Under the pieces are notes generated by a model, which was given only the letters and a program-made list of their open reading frames with translations, did not search any database and had not been told where the DNA came from. The translations under genes were made by a program, and so were the position numbers. Of a stretch of 64,000 nt of DNA, positions 23,877 to 36,330 are shown in pieces (the stretch's first letter is position 1; every line of letters starts with the position of its first letter). The stretch spans positions 117,077,235-117,141,234 of the forward strand of contig CM060963.1 in assembly GCA_030765045.1 (NCBI GenBank). The letters are read 5' to 3'. Source of the DNA: Tenodera sinensis. Its lineage: Eukaryota; Arthropoda; Insecta; Mantodea; Mantidae.

Positions 23877-25378
23877 TAATTTATTTAGCATTATAATATT
23901 CCAGTCTGGATATGAAAACATTTGAAAGACTCGCTCACTTAACACTTAACACAATTCAAGCTGATCATTATAAATTCAGGACATTTTGAATAACAATAAA
24001 GGGATAAAACGTATTATAGTCTACATTTTAGTATTTTACTACCCACATATGACCACCGACTTTCGTTTTGTTATAGTTTTATGAAGGTATGTTAAAAGCT
24101 TTGTAGAGTACTAGGTAATTTACAGCCTGAGAAAAGCAGTTGATGTTTTTAGAGCAGGTGGAAGTGCACAGTTATTTTGTGAGAAAGCGCATAGGGTCTT
24201 AAGTCAATGGTCGTGTGAAATATCTGTACCTGATGTAGTCCGATGCTAGAGGAATACAAACAGACGAAAACCTAAACCATGAGAGCGTGTTTTGACACGC
24301 CGTGCGCATGTCATCAATAGACTTCAGATATTTAGGTGTTTACCTATGCAGCCCATGGAGCTTTACATGGTTAATTACATATATAATTGACCTAAAAAGT
24401 TATTAACCAACTTTTATAACGCCTATAGGCACCTATTTCAACATAAATTACTATTTCTGCCCTTTGGTGCCTATAAATTCCTTTTTTAAATTACATGAAT
24501 TTATTCATTACAGTGTTGTATTCAATGAATAATTATTTAATCACAACAAATCTTTCATTGACTGGATACTTATTTTATTTCTGTTTGATAAAATGCGGTG
24601 TTGTGTCGTTTTTATAGGGCTTAGTGCAACAATAAATAAAGCAACAATTAGTGAACTCTTAAGGTGCCGTATGCGAAATCGGAATTTTGACAATGGAATA
24701 CAATAGTCTGGTTCTCAGAAACAGTTACGTAAAAATAAGATAAAGGTCTAACCCTTAAAGAAGAAGAAAAGATATAGTTTTGCAGTCCACTTTCTTTTTT
24801 CTTTTTTTAATTTGTAACAGGTTACCTAAGCACAACTAAATAGTATTACTTCCAGGCTTATACAATTGAAGCTGTTGAAGTATATCTTACGTAAGTAATC
24901 CAATTGTTGTGAGAAGTAATAGAACAAGACTGTTGATTTGATATGAGTTTTAAATATATCTATATATGTGATATATGAGAGCAGAGGAAATAATCCTCGC
25001 TGGGGACTCAGAGATACACAATATAAACCTTTTCCCTAAGGTGCCAGTCTGCCGCAAAAACATCTTTTGTGAGTTCGGGAGACGTGCCGAGTACAATACA
25101 ACATCGGATTATAGACAAAATTAAGGTTCTGATGAGACATGTCTTATCTTGATCTCACATAAAGGGAGCATATAGGCTTCACATCCTTAGAAGAAAACTA
25201 TGTGTGGGAGTCATAGAAATATTTGTCCACCAATAAGAAAATTGTACTTACGTTAAGCGAAATCCATTAGCGAATAGGAGTACAGTAAAGCTGACGCGTT
25301 GGGAGAGTAGAAACTCAAAAGTATATGGGAATATGTAAACAGACACTTAGTGCTTATCCCTTAACGACTGTCGGGGCT
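23877..25378. other. Unassigned sequence
   Basis: 1.5 kb with no recognised gene or repeat. Confidence 0.4.
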
Positions 25379-25622
25379 AAGTTACTTCACATCACATACC
25401 TGGCCGGCGAGCAAACAAGGTCCTCAAGGTCGGTCAGTTACAATAAACTCGGTGCATAAGAAAGGAGTCCTGGAACCTTGGGAGGACATCCGGTAACCGG
25501 TGTGCTTGTGGAATTCGAGAAAGGTCCATGATGCGTCATCCCCGTTGTATAAGGAGGCGAGGAAATGGCAGAGGAGATTTACAGACATGAGTCGGTCAGT
25601 TTATGAGCGAGTGCGAGACAGC

Positions 25623-25653
<31 letters not shown>

Positions 25654-25960
25654 AGAGTGAAAGGTAAGTCGTGTCGAAGTAAAGCAGATTTAACGAGCGT
25701 CGAGTGACTGAATCGTCGGAGTCAGTGTACGAGAGACAGAGAAAGTGAGATAGACACTGAAAGCACTGAGTCAAGATTACGAGAAGTAAATAGAGGGGAG
25801 TTGTGACATCACAAAAGATTGTAGACTGTCTTAACGACAAAAAGGAAACTGAATAATTGTGCAAAAGTTTAGAAGACAATAGGTGATACAACTAGATTGG
25901 ATTTTGTCATTTTGTTACACTGACGTCAAGAGTGGGATTTGTGGAATTGTCATTTTGTTA
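25379..25960 (+). mobile_element. LTR-like block, copy 2
   Basis: It begins TGTCGGGG and shares its order of motifs with 2906-3410 (read on minus) and 41839-42411: TTCGAGAAAGGTCC, a TATA-like TTGTATAAGGAGG, GAGACAGCAG before a GT repeat, GTGCAAAAGTTTAGAAGA and the end TTTTGTTACA. The end motif occurs twice (25910-25919 and 25951-25960), so the 3' limit is uncertain. A GT run and a run of 16 G (25638-25653) lie inside. I read it as a solo LTR; no coding region or primer-binding site was found. Confidence 0.5.
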
Positions 25961-25963
25961 CAA

Positions 25964-26196
25964 TTACCACGTTTCCATTGTGAATTCAAGTCGATTTGAG
26001 TTCTTTATCCGGATTGAATTCAACATGATTCAAACGAAGCTCAACCACTGGATCTGATCTACTTATTCAGTGGAATTGGATCCAGATCTTGTTCACGGTA
26101 GTTGTTCAATCTCATGTCCTGACTAAATTCAACATGGAAACACGGAAATGGTAATGGACTCAAATCGAGTTCAGTTCTGCATGGAAACGTAGTAAA
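25964..26196. mobile_element. Foldback MITE with about 35-bp inverted ends
   Basis: The left end TTACCACGTTTCCAT and the reverse complement of the right end, TTACTACGTTTCCAT, match at 14 of 15 positions. The match resumes inside as TCGATTTGAGT on both arms, giving inverted repeats of about 35 bases with small indels. An inner repeated motif AATTCAACATG occurs twice. At 233 bp it has no coding capacity. The superfamily is unclear because no unambiguous TSD is visible. It lies four bases downstream of the LTR-like end. Confidence 0.75.
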
Positions 26197-26472
26197 TATT
26201 AATGACGATATTATTAGACGCTTTCTTGGATTCAGTAAATCTTGCCTTGTGTTACAATAATATAATTATTTCTAGTAACACATTCATAGTGATGTTGATG
26301 AAGCAACTTCGATTAGGTAAATTGTTCACAGAAACTGTTCTATCGGGAGATTTCTATATAACGGAATGGCAAAGGTTTTTAACGGCAGAAACCAAAAGTA
26401 ATGAACACTATAGAGAGTAAAACCTCAAGACCCTTATTAAAATTTTAGCCTGAAATAGAAGTCACTTTAGGT

Positions 26473-26509
<37 letters not shown>

Positions 26510-27949
26510 CCCTTTCTTGATAAGGGCTTTACTGTTAGGGTACTCATTATTGACAAAATAACTGCCAGAATTTCCACAGCCTCCTCCTGAAGGTAACAGA
26601 TTGTTATGGTATTATGTATTTATTGTATATATTTCTGTTTAAAATGTAGCCTGGTATAAAAGTTATATTTGTGTAAGACAATACAGCTCGTTCTCTCTCT
26701 GAAATTATAAAAACAACGTATAAGCGCATATCGCTTGTCGTTTCTCTTGGCAACGCTTAGTTACGAAGAATAACAGTTAATAGAATTTTTCCTGAGTAGA
26801 CGAACTACTTGTAATTTCAACTTATGGAATAACAATGTCTACAGAGGGCATTGATTATACAGAGTTTTAATATCCTAACATTGTGTTATTCCAGCCGTTT
26901 GTTTAGCTAAATTTTAAACGAAGTAGGTACCTTAAAAGAACGGTATTTTATTAGCCGGCATTCTGTGATTGTATGAGGAAGAAATTGCAGAAAATATATC
27001 GTTTTGCGGTAAAACCAGACATATTGGATTTTCATTTAAGTATTCTTCGATTAATTCCTTTGCACCTATACGGCCCTGAGATACGGAATGATAGAAATAA
27101 GGACCCGAGGTAGCGGCGAGAGACTTCGACCGCCTCAGAGACCATTTAAGTGCCATTTGGTAGCGTTTCAATGACCCTAAATAATAAAATCAATGTAGAA
27201 AATGAAAAGATACCTATATGAACATAAATATACATAAATTGTAATTTATAATTTTTCCACCATGTTATTGCCTGAAAAGACACCTGCTACTGAATCGGCA
27301 TCATTTGTTGTAGTAGATAGATTGGGCTGGGGTCACATGGAAAAGAAAGTGGGGGCATCACAATGCGAGCGATGCAAGTTCATTACGTGGCTTGTCACAG
27401 GTCACCTGCGCTTCCCACCTGATAAGCAACAATATTGTGCCCGTAGATTATGCAGAGTAGCAGCAGTGGTCGAGGATCAATCGTCCATGGGGGCCATGCG
27501 CGAGAAGCGTAGAGCGCATGTGAAAATAAATGGGGTAATGTCCCCAGGGTCACTGCCATTGTGGCTTCTGCCCCATATGCTCCCGTTAATGTTTTCTCGT
27601 TATTTGCCAACAATGTAGTTAAACTATACAAGGAAAGCTAATTACGCAGATCCAACAGTGAGAATGTGCTTTTTATCAATTTCGTTAGAGAGGAATGTGG
27701 GTGTCATTAGCATATGAAATATGCTAGGTCACAGAGTTTTGACAGCGTTTGCACGTAAATTACCTAAAATAATTACCATATTAGATCCACTACATTTGAA
27801 CTTTTGCCAAATCCAATCGTTTAATTGCAATTCTCATTTAGCCCATCGTTTATGTAACGTGTGGCAATCCTGAAGATCTAAAGATAGCAAGGCCTAGTCC
27901 AAACTAATGAGAACCTAAAAATTTCAATAAATATGTCTTAAATTGTGTA
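26197..27949. other. Unassigned sequence
   Basis: No gene was assigned. A 118-codon ATG frame at 27262-27618 lies in a GC-richer patch with a good CACC context, but nothing in it is recognisable. A T-run at 26475-26509 is listed separately. Confidence 0.35.
26475..26509 (-). repeat. Run of 35 T, possible minus-strand poly(A) tail
   Basis: An uninterrupted T35 tract. Read on the minus strand it would be an A tail following AAGAAAGGG. I could not find a matching direct repeat or a recognisable body, so whether it ends a retroposon is open. Confidence 0.5.
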
Positions 27950-28383
<434 letters not shown>

Positions 28384-28398
28384 TAAATAAAAACAAAT

Positions 28399-29093
28399 GT
28401 GTCTGTAAACAGGTAACTCAAAAACGAGGAATCTGTTAAATACCAAACTTCGTATTTAAGCTCAGCATCTTCCCAGAATGTGACACGAAAGTTTTCAAAA
28501 GAAAGTGCGCCATTCCTAACTGCACCCAGACGGAAAAGTTTCCAAAATTTTTAATTTCTGAAAAATACTAAACATTTTGATTAAATTACCATACGTTTCA
28601 AATATTTTCAAGTAAATGAAACGTATATATCTTCAATTTTATGGGCATAACCTCTGAAGTGCTCTTAAATATGATTTAAGCATACATGAAAGCCATAAAA
28701 GATACATAAGTTTTACTGCACAAAAAATGCAGATTTCGTTAAAACAATTAATGTGACATAACGTTCAGATAACCATTTCCGAGATGATCCTTGTTATTGG
28801 TTTTAATGTTTCACTACTAATACTTTTCTCAAATGGGTAGTCATAATTCTCTTTTCCTCTCGAGGCCACACAAATAATATAGAATTTCAAAGTCATCACA
28901 AGGTGATCAGCTGTTAAAATTGTTGATTACCGGCTAATCCTACTGTATCCCCCATTACCATTGTTGTACCTACCAGGAAATATGTAATAAACTATTTCTA
29001 CAAATGTCTGTATCGATATCATGAAGCAGATACAGAAACAAAAAAGAGTGAACAGAGTAGGTCATGGGAGTACAACACACCATTGTTTTTAAA
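28399..29093 (+). mobile_element. Family A element, diverged, lacking the hairpin end
   Basis: It starts in the slot (GTGTCTGTAAACAGGTAACT) and follows the family order: TCTGTTAAATACCAAACTT, GTGACACGAAAG, CATTTCCGAGATGATCC, TACTTTTCTCAAATGG, CTACTGTATCCCCCAT, ending near CATGGGAGTACAACACACCA. It is among the most diverged copies. Confidence 0.78.
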
Positions 29094-29940
29094 TAGTTGC
29101 TAATATATTAAAATATTATTCTTCTAATATTTTGATGAATTAATCCGCAGGATATTTGAAAAAAACATTAAAATATTTATTTAGATAAACTTTGAAGACG
29201 AGTATGTAATATTCTTACTAGTTCGGGAGAAAATCAATGTTAGATAATACATGGCTTTGTTTTGCTTAAATGTATACACCATACAGTATTGTTGTATAAT
29301 AAACTCACAATTCTAAGTATTTACTAAAATTCTTATCAAATTACGCTGTTCATAACGAGGTCCACAGCATTTCATGAATTTGTATTCCATAGTACTTCTG
29401 TGGAAGCATTCGAAAATGAGAATGTGAGGTGTTTAATTACCAAACAGAAATGAAATTCAGAATAATTTTAGATTTTTGTGGAAAAATACTTCCAAATGAT
29501 GCAAAGAGCCAGTGACACGAGCGGAAAACAAACCATCGAGTTTCAGCTACCGTGATGTGACACTCGAACACTGCTCCTCATTTGATATCTCTGCGAAGTT
29601 CCAAGAGGGCGTTGGCACAGGCATTCAAGGATCCATTCGTCGACTTCCAACAGTGGCAATGAATTGTTCAATATGAGTCAACTTTACAATCTTGAATGTA
29701 GTGTACTAACAAAGCAGAATGAAACCAAAAACTACTTGCAGCCTTACAAATGATCAGCTACCTTGAAGATACGCCGAGCGTGCACTAAACCTCTTAAGAT
29801 AAATCGCAAATCGCTCCGAGGTATTGAGTCCCGACAAACATTCAATTTTTCCAAATCTCATTCAATATTTCATCCTTAGCTTGCAGTGTGAATGGACTCT
29901 AAATAGATTAAAGCTATTAACTTTGGTAGTATTTGTTTCG
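29094..29940. other. Unassigned sequence
   Basis: No recognised gene or repeat between two family A copies. Confidence 0.4.
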
Positions 29941-30600
29941 TGTGTGTGTGTGTGTGTGTGTGAGTGAGTGAGTGAGTGAGTGTGTTGGTGTGTTAGTGTG
30001 CGTGTGTGTGTGCGTGTGCGTGTGCGTGTGTGTGTGTGTGTGCGAGTGCGAGCGTGAGTATGTGTTGAACAAAATTCCTCCGCCCTAAATTACGCTTTAT
30101 ATGGACACTTTTTCGAAAATTTATCGCTAGCTTTAGTTAACGATTTTTATTAAAATGCCATGCGTTTAAGATATTCTTATGGCAAATTAAATGTATATTT
30201 TGAATTTTCTGGCTATGGCCCATGCAGTCAACTCTTGTTGACTTTTGCATAACTGGTAAACCGTAAGAGATAGATCAAATATTGCTATATAAAAATGTGG
30301 ATCTTGTTAAAACACACAAGTTATGTTCAAATGTACTTTCCGAGTTAACCATTTAGGAGATATTCCTTGTTATTTGTGTGAGTTCTGCATTTCTCAAATA
30401 GAAGGTTATTATTCACCTTTTATCTCTTGGCCGCTCAAAGCCTATGCATTTCCACATTCCCTTGCACCTACAAGAAAATTATCAATAAGGTAATTCCTAC
30501 AAATGTTTATCTCAACTGACATGAACAAGATAGAGGAATAAGTGTTTCTACCAGTAGTTAGCACAAAACAAAAGAAATTCGTGAGTGCAACATCAGATTT
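29941..30600 (+). mobile_element. Family A element from slot to distal end
   Basis: The slot is a compound GT, GAGT and GTGC repeat (29941-30065). It is followed by AATTCCTCCGCCCTAAATTA, GCATAACTGGTAAACCGTAA, GGAGATATTCCTTGTTATTT and CCTTGCACCTACAAGAAAAT, and ends GTGAGTGCAACATCAGAT. The GGTTAAAAACC block after the slot and a stretch near 30430 are deleted. Confidence 0.87.
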
Positions 30601-31656
30601 GTAAATCTTAATTTTAAATTTTATATTTAAACACATCAATTACAGAGACAGTATTTGTAAGATTTTCTAGTTAAGGCGCATTTTAAAGTTACACACGAAG
30701 GCACAAAAGAACCTTGAGAAATATGGGTTGTCTTTACATGTAGGTATATTTGTCAATTTTTAGTGGGTTCCTTTAAAAGTAGGCAATAAATCAAACATAA
30801 GCTGTCTTAAAGATAAATCCTGACATTAAAGTCTGTGTTCTGTGGATAAATATCTGCAAGGTTAAACAATAGTTCTTGCTGAAAGAATTTACCAAAAGGT
30901 AGTAAGCGCTTTCAATTTTCCCGTATAACATCTCCAATGTAAAAAGATCCTTCTCAGCAAACAAACTTGTGTTAAAAACTTGCACCTGAGCATGTGGAGA
31001 AAATGAGTTTTCTATACTGCAAATCAAATTACGAATCAACTCAAACTATGTCTAAGGAGGAATGTACAGTACGTGCCAAAACGTATACTCTTAAAGTCAA
31101 TAATTTTAGTGCATGTTTTCCAAATTAAAGAGCGTATTTTAAGTATCTTAATAGCGTAAAGGCATGCATTACCCAGATATGTTTAGTTCATATAAATCCG
31201 ACGCCTTATAATGACAAATTCCATGTGGTATTTGAGAATATGCTTTGACATATGTATGTAATGAAGTCAACAAACGAACAATGTCCACAGGTTGTGATGA
31301 AGCAAATTAAGAACTAACCACACTCCGACCTTACCTGTCAACGAGTGAAATTCGCAATCAAAGGAGCAAACACTTGACGCTTCCAGCAACGAAGGGAAGT
31401 CGATTAAACCTTTGTAGCGTTAATCAAGCTGCACTTTGATTCCGCGCCTTCGGCTATTAAAAAAACTTTGACAAAGACGCTTATATGGCAATCGATGCTC
31501 GCTGCGCATATAACCCTTTTAATATGATGCTTTGATAGAGAAACCAAATTATAAGGATCTCTGTCCTGAAGGGAAATGGATGTGAAGATCTTTCACTTGG
31601 GGTTGAAAAAATAAAGGCTATACATTGGAAAGCCAAGGATTATGTGTTCGAGGCAA
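30601..31656. other. Unassigned AT-rich sequence
   Basis: No gene or repeat family identified in about 1 kb. Confidence 0.4.
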
Positions 31657-31748
31657 ATGAGTGAGTGAGTGCGTGGGTGCGTACGTGTGTATGTGCATGG
31701 GTGAGTGAGTTTAAGGACCCGTTGTCTGCTATGTCACTTGGGCCCGGT
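31657..31748 (-). mobile_element. Short ACTC-tailed retroposon, second copy
   Basis: On the minus strand this reads GGGCCCAAGTGACATAGC, then AGACAACGGGTCCTTAAACT and a CACTCACTCAC-type tail about 60 bp long with CGCAC variants. It aligns with the 66-bp insert at 38328-38393 (TGACCTAGCTGTCGACGGGC, CCTTAA). No TSD was found. Confidence 0.6.
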
Positions 31749-31804
31749 ATATAACAATGTGACTGTATCCAGTCAATTTCCCAACGATTTGTTAATTCAA
31801 AATT

Positions 31805-32147
31805 AGTTTAAAGTAACTAAAAAACCCCGGCGCAACAGCCCATGAAGGACCAAGGCCTGCCGCCCAGCCACTTTGTCCCCCACCTCTGCCCACTACAGGA
31901 GTCATTGGTGGAGTGCAGTATTGTAGGGTGGGAGGTGGTCAGCGCCCCGAGCCCTCCCGACCAGTTATGTGGCCTTCACGACCTGGGGCCGCTACTTCTC
32001 CATCAGGTAGCTCCTCAATTGCTCCCCTCGGGACTTAATGAGGCTGAGTGCACCCCGTGTCAGACATCCCAGCGGGAGAAAACTCCCCATGCTGGTACCG
32101 GGATCGAACCCGGGTCCTCCGCGCCAGAGGCAAGAGTTTAAAGTAAC
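31805..32147 (-). mobile_element. SINE B copy 3, 5'-truncated, with perfect 13-bp TSD
   Basis: The body (31818-32134) is flanked by AGTTTAAAGTAAC (31805-31817 and 32135-32147). Read on the minus strand it starts inside the tRNA-like head, so the A-box is missing, but the B-box GGTTCGATCCC is retained. A perfect TSD at a truncated 5' end means the truncation happened at insertion, as in LINE-driven retroposition. The 3' end is GCGCCGGGGTTTTTTAG. Confidence 0.93.
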
Positions 32148-32845
32148 AGCAGTATAGGTATATAATATTTTATACAAATGCTAACTACATGAATCAGTAA
32201 TAGCAGAAACCTACAACTTCAATGAACTCTCAGGTATTTATAAGCATGCATCTTTCACACCGGTGGTCACATGACAAAGCGGAGTCTTACCTTGGTGCAA
32301 GCAGACAGCTGCTTATTTATATGGCATACATAAGTATGTACCTCAGAGGAACAGGTTCCCCGGTTAAGCTTTCTTCCAGTTTTCTCTTACCTGAAAAAGA
32401 AAATACAATGTTTACTAGAAGTGCAGAAGAAGCTTGCGCCAGTCCTATCTTTACATTCTAACCGCAGCCTGAAATAACACACAAAATGAAGACCATAAAA
32501 CTGTTATCTACCTCGTGAAAAAGATAAGCGTAAGTGATAATAAGCAGTTTAGGATTCTTCTACACGCTAGTAGTTTTCCCTCATCAAAGCAGTTTTACTT
32601 TTGTTTCTGAGATAATGTTGGAGGAAATAATACATTCACCCTCTACTAATTCACGTGATATGCACATCCTGCAGATTGGCAAACTTTACTTGTACCAGCT
32701 CTAGCATGCCTCCCTTTGGCACGGGGGAGAGTTGTTCTTCAACATCCGCTAACATTATCTCTTTGAGTCTTTGCTTGTTTTCATCCCTGTGTGTCGACTA
32801 ACGGTTACATCTTCCTCTTCTTCTTCCTGTTCTTTTTCTTCTTTC
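32148..32845. other. Unassigned sequence with CTT-rich patch
   Basis: Mostly unrecognised. The pyrimidine-rich TTCTTC tract at 32812-32845 is the 3' flank of the minus-strand LINE relic and may be its tail. Confidence 0.4.
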
Positions 32846-33697
32846 TTAAGGCACTACGGCTTCAAAGTTGAATGTCTTGGCCTTCTCAACAATTCTTTTC
32901 CCGGCATTTCTGTTCTATATGATCATTGTCCGGTTTGATACAAATCGTCCATAACGCCATGTTCCAACGGATTTTCGGTCTACCAGCTGCTCTAGTTCCC
33001 AACGGTTTCCATCTATATATTCGTTTCACTAGCCTTTGACCTTCCATTCTCTTAGCATGTTCAAGCCAGTTTAATGACATTGCCTTAATGAAATTTACAA
33101 TATTTTGGTTAAGTATTAATTAAATTCTTTATTGTTTTTTATTCTATTAACAGTTTTTGTTTTATTGATTCTTTCAGTACCCAACAAAGGTAACAACTGT
33201 CCTTAATATGGTCCGATATAATATTAATTTAGCTTCTTTTGTTATTAGTTTACTCTTAATTAGCCTTTTGTTTGGCAAAATGGGTTCTCTTACCATTCTT
33301 CGATTTCACTTTCTATCGACTAATTGCCATTCAGTGTTTTTCCTAAATATTTACATTTATAAACTTGTTCAATATGTATGTTACTGATTTTCATGTTCAG
33401 GATTTTGGTAGCCACATGTTTTATTTTCATTTATTATAACAACAAATACTTCAGATTCTTTCATCAACACTGTAAATGTTTCCTCTAGGGCTCTCTTCGT
33501 TCTTGCAGTGCTTATTACATCATCTGCCTATGTAACACACTGCTTCAGTCAATTACACAGACATATTCCTTCTCATATCTATTTGTTTTAATAAAAAGTC
33601 AATAACTTTATTAGTTTTGTTGATATTTCATATAATTTTAGGGTTTCAGACCAATTTCATATTCGCGGCATTTTTAAAAAATTTGCCTCACTATAAA
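32846..33697 (-). pseudogene. LINE reverse-transcriptase relic (catalytic core to C-terminus)
   Basis: Read on the minus strand from 33697: a V-R-Q remnant, then the catalytic A-D-D-V motif (codons within 33517-33528, the preceding aromatic residue replaced by a stop), followed by TKRALEETFTVLM. Next are KCKYLGKTLNGN near 33340 and, after a decayed stretch, SLNWLEHAKRMEGQRLVKRI, WKPLGTRAAGRPKIRW and, in a shifted frame, RIVEKAKTFNFEAVVP with a stop at 32846-32848. The order RT motif, KYLG, W-L-x-H-x-x-R-M, G-R-P-K-x-R-W is that of insect endonuclease-reverse transcriptases of non-LTR elements. Several stops and frameshifts make it inactive. I infer an ORF2 fragment of roughly 280 codons; the clade is uncertain (RTE-like or a related lineage). 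Confidence 0.75.
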
Positions 33698-34373
33698 TAT
33701 ATTGTTAATATAAATTGGCTCACAAGAATATCCACATAAAATAATTCCCTTGCATAAAAATAAATCTTCAATGTCACCGATTATAGAACTGCGGAATAAA
33801 GCGCCGTGGATATCAACGGTAACATGCACATTGATACACAAAATCTACTAATAGATCTAACTGAAACAAACTGAGGAATTTGATTATGTATTAATCATCA
33901 GTAAGTGCATCGTTTTTGTCAAACATAACAATTATTCGCCATCTAAATGTATCTCCAAACCTCCACTTGCTTTTGTTTTTTCTGTAAAGCTGTAAGCCAG
34001 ATGATTACTTTTCTCAGTGACTACTCGGCTTGCTTAAGAGGCCATAAAATGCACACAGAGAGAAAGGCAAGAAAAAGCTAGGAAAGTATGGTGAAAAGTA
34101 CAGCAATTACGCGTTCTCTCGGTCATTATGGTTCCTCTACTGCCGCATGTTACAGCATACCGCACTTTTAGTGTCTAGTAATTTCACCACACCCTAATTT
34201 AGGTACTACGCTACCTTAGGAAAAAGCCTTCCCCACATAAAACCTGCTTCCGCGTAGCAACTCAATCTTTCTAAACTTTACGTTGCAGTAAAAATATTCT
34301 CCCAAAAATAAAAATACAACTTAATAATTGCATTCGACGAAACATTCCCCACCAACGAGATTTCAAAAGGTTC

Positions 34374-34376
<3 letters not shown>
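33698..34376. other. Unassigned sequence
   Basis: Probably includes further decayed LINE sequence next to 33697, but I could not support a translation. No other features seen. Confidence 0.35.
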
Positions 34377-34471
<95 letters not shown>

Positions 34472-34484
34472 GAGAGAGAGAGAC
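34377..34484. repeat. GT microsatellite followed by GA microsatellite
   Basis: About 36 GT units (34377-34449) pass directly into about 17 GA units with one CAG interruption (34449-34484). Confidence 0.97.
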
Positions 34485-34557
34485 AATGTAACAAACAGAT
34501 AACCTAAATTGTCATACTTAACCAACCTGTAGAAACATGTAACAAAATTGTGTTTCA

Positions 34558-34797
34558 GTGTTCGGCAGAAAATTCTCGTTTACTGTAACTTTTTTAAACA
34601 ATCCTTCATTTCTTTTGCTCTGTTCAAAACAGCTAGATAGAGTCAACAATGAAACAATTGCTTATTTTGTTGTTAAGAATCTGCAATTACTTTTCCCGAA
34701 TGTAATTGATGATGCCAAAGTTCTTCTTTGTACCGATGGTACATCTTACATCATTGTTGCTTCACCTCTCCTGAAAAATAGCCAGTATTGTAAATGA
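34558..34797 (+). pseudogene. hAT-like transposase fragment
   Basis: A 79-codon open segment contains LDRVNNETIAYFVVKNLQLL followed by FPNVIDDAKVLLCTDGTSYI and a short C-terminal stretch ending in a stop. The combination of a V-N-x-x-T-I segment, a P-N/E-G-like turn and L-L-x-x-T/S-D-G/A-x-x-Y is the arrangement around a conserved Asp in many insect hAT-family transposases (established pattern, recalled rather than searched). No zinc finger, dimerisation domain or TIR could be located on either side, so it is a fragment. The frame has no ATG at its start. Confidence 0.45.
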
Positions 34798-34927
34798 ATT
34801 GCGAGATGATGTGACATGTGGTGCGAGTTGTAAAAGAACTATTGCAGGATAGCACACTAACATTGCATTTTAGGACTGTTTTAAAGTTTTTAGGTTCCTA
34901 AATGATTCATTTTAACAGATTCAAAAT

Positions 34928-35033
34928 CCGGGGTCTAAGCAGACCTCAAAGTCAAAAGGTCCGTTAAATACCGAACTTAGTAGTTCCAAGAATGCGACAT
35001 GGAGATTTTCAAGAAAATCTCGCATTATTATAA
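34928..35033 (+). mobile_element. Family A element, about 105-bp fragment
   Basis: Contains AAAAGGTCCGTTAAATACCG, then AAGAATGCGACATGGAGATT, matching the block directly after the simple-repeat slot in other copies. Both sides are truncated. Confidence 0.65.
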
Positions 35034-35408
35034 AAAAAGGATCTAAGCGTTTTGTGCACACGTGCTGCGAAGCACTAGCTTAGAGCCCGACGACAATGTA
35101 AGGCGCTGAAGGGCGCTACATCTCTCCCTCTTCCCTGCTACAAATGAACCACCTTCTGTCACTGATTGTTAAGGTATGCATTGAAGTTCTTCCGGGATCA
35201 AGCTCCTAAGTTTTTGTTTACTTACATATTTTTTTAAGATCTGTATCTGGCAAATGTATCCCGGCAATGCACACCGCCAAGGTTCGTACGTAAAGTGATT
35301 GCTCACTGAAGAGCTGAAGAGCTAGGGATCGGAGCAGGGCAAATGCATCTCTTCTGAGCCTAATATAGTGACCCTCCCTCGAGTTAAGTTGATGCAGGGT
35401 GCAGTTAT
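35034..35408. other. Unassigned sequence
   Basis: No feature recognised between the family A fragment and the purine tract. Confidence 0.4.
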
Positions 35409-36330
35409 TGCCATAAAGAAAAACAAAAGAAAAAGGGAAGGAAGGAAAGAAAGAAAGAAGGAAAGAAGGAAAGAAAGAAAGAAGGAAAGAAAGAAAGAAG
35501 GAAAGAAAGAAAGAAGGAAAGAAAGAAAGAAGGAAAGAAAGAAAGAAGGAAAGAAATAAAGAAGGAAAGAAATAAAGAAAGAAGGAAAGAAAGAAAGAAG
35601 GAAAGAAAGAAAGAAGGAAAGAAAGAAATAAGGAAAAAAGGAAAGAAAGAAAGAAGGAAAGAAAGAAAGAAGGAAAGAAAGAAAGAAGGAAAGAAAGAAA
35701 GAAGGAAAGAAATAAAGAAGGAAAGAAAGAAAGAAAGAAGGAAAGAAAGAAAGAAAGAAGGAAAGAAAGAAAGAAGGAAAGAAATAAAGAAGGAAAGAAA
35801 GAAAGAAAGAAAGAAAGAAAGAAGGAAAGAAGGAAAGAAAGAAAGAAAGAAAGAAAGAAAGAAAAGAAAGAAAGAAGGAAAGAAAGAAAGAAAGAAAGAA
35901 AAAGAAAGAAAGAAAGAAAGAAAAGAAACAAACAAACAAACAAAGAAGGAAAGCAGGAAGGAAGGTAGGAAGGAAGGAAAGAAGGAAACAAAGAAAGAAG
36001 GAAACAAAGAAAGAAGGAAACAAAGAAAGAAGGAAAGAAGGAAACAAAGAAAGAAGGAAACGAAGAAGGAAGGAAACAAAGAAGCAAAGAAAGAAGGAAA
36101 GAAAGAAAAAGAAAAGGAAAAACAAAGAAAGAAAAAGAAAAGCAAAAACAAAGAAAGAAACAAAGGAAAGAAACAAACAAAGGAAAGAAATAAACAAAGG
36201 AAAGAAATAAACAAAGGAAAGAAGGAAAAAATGAAAGAAAGAATGAAAAAAGGAAAGAATGAAAAAAAGGATCGAAGGAAAAAAGGAAAGAACGAACGAA
36301 GGAAGGAAGGAATGAAAGAAAAAAACAAAG
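35409..36330. repeat. Polypurine GAAA/GAAG tract, about 920 bp
   Basis: Almost pure A/G on the plus strand, built from GAAA, GAAG and GGAA units with rare T (AATAAAG) and, after 35930, C (CAAACAAA). From 35460 to 35800 there is a higher-order period of about 12, GAAGGAAAGAAA. The 372-codon minus-strand frame made of Phe, Ser, Leu and Pro is an artefact. Such tracts are able to form intramolecular triplexes and are prone to slippage. Confidence 0.97.

Noticed and set aside
27262..27618. 118-codon ATG frame with CACC context and a 78-codon frame on the other strand
   Set aside because: No domain, no neighbouring exon signals that I could see, and an overlapping antisense frame of similar quality; a chance frame in a GC-richer patch is more likely.
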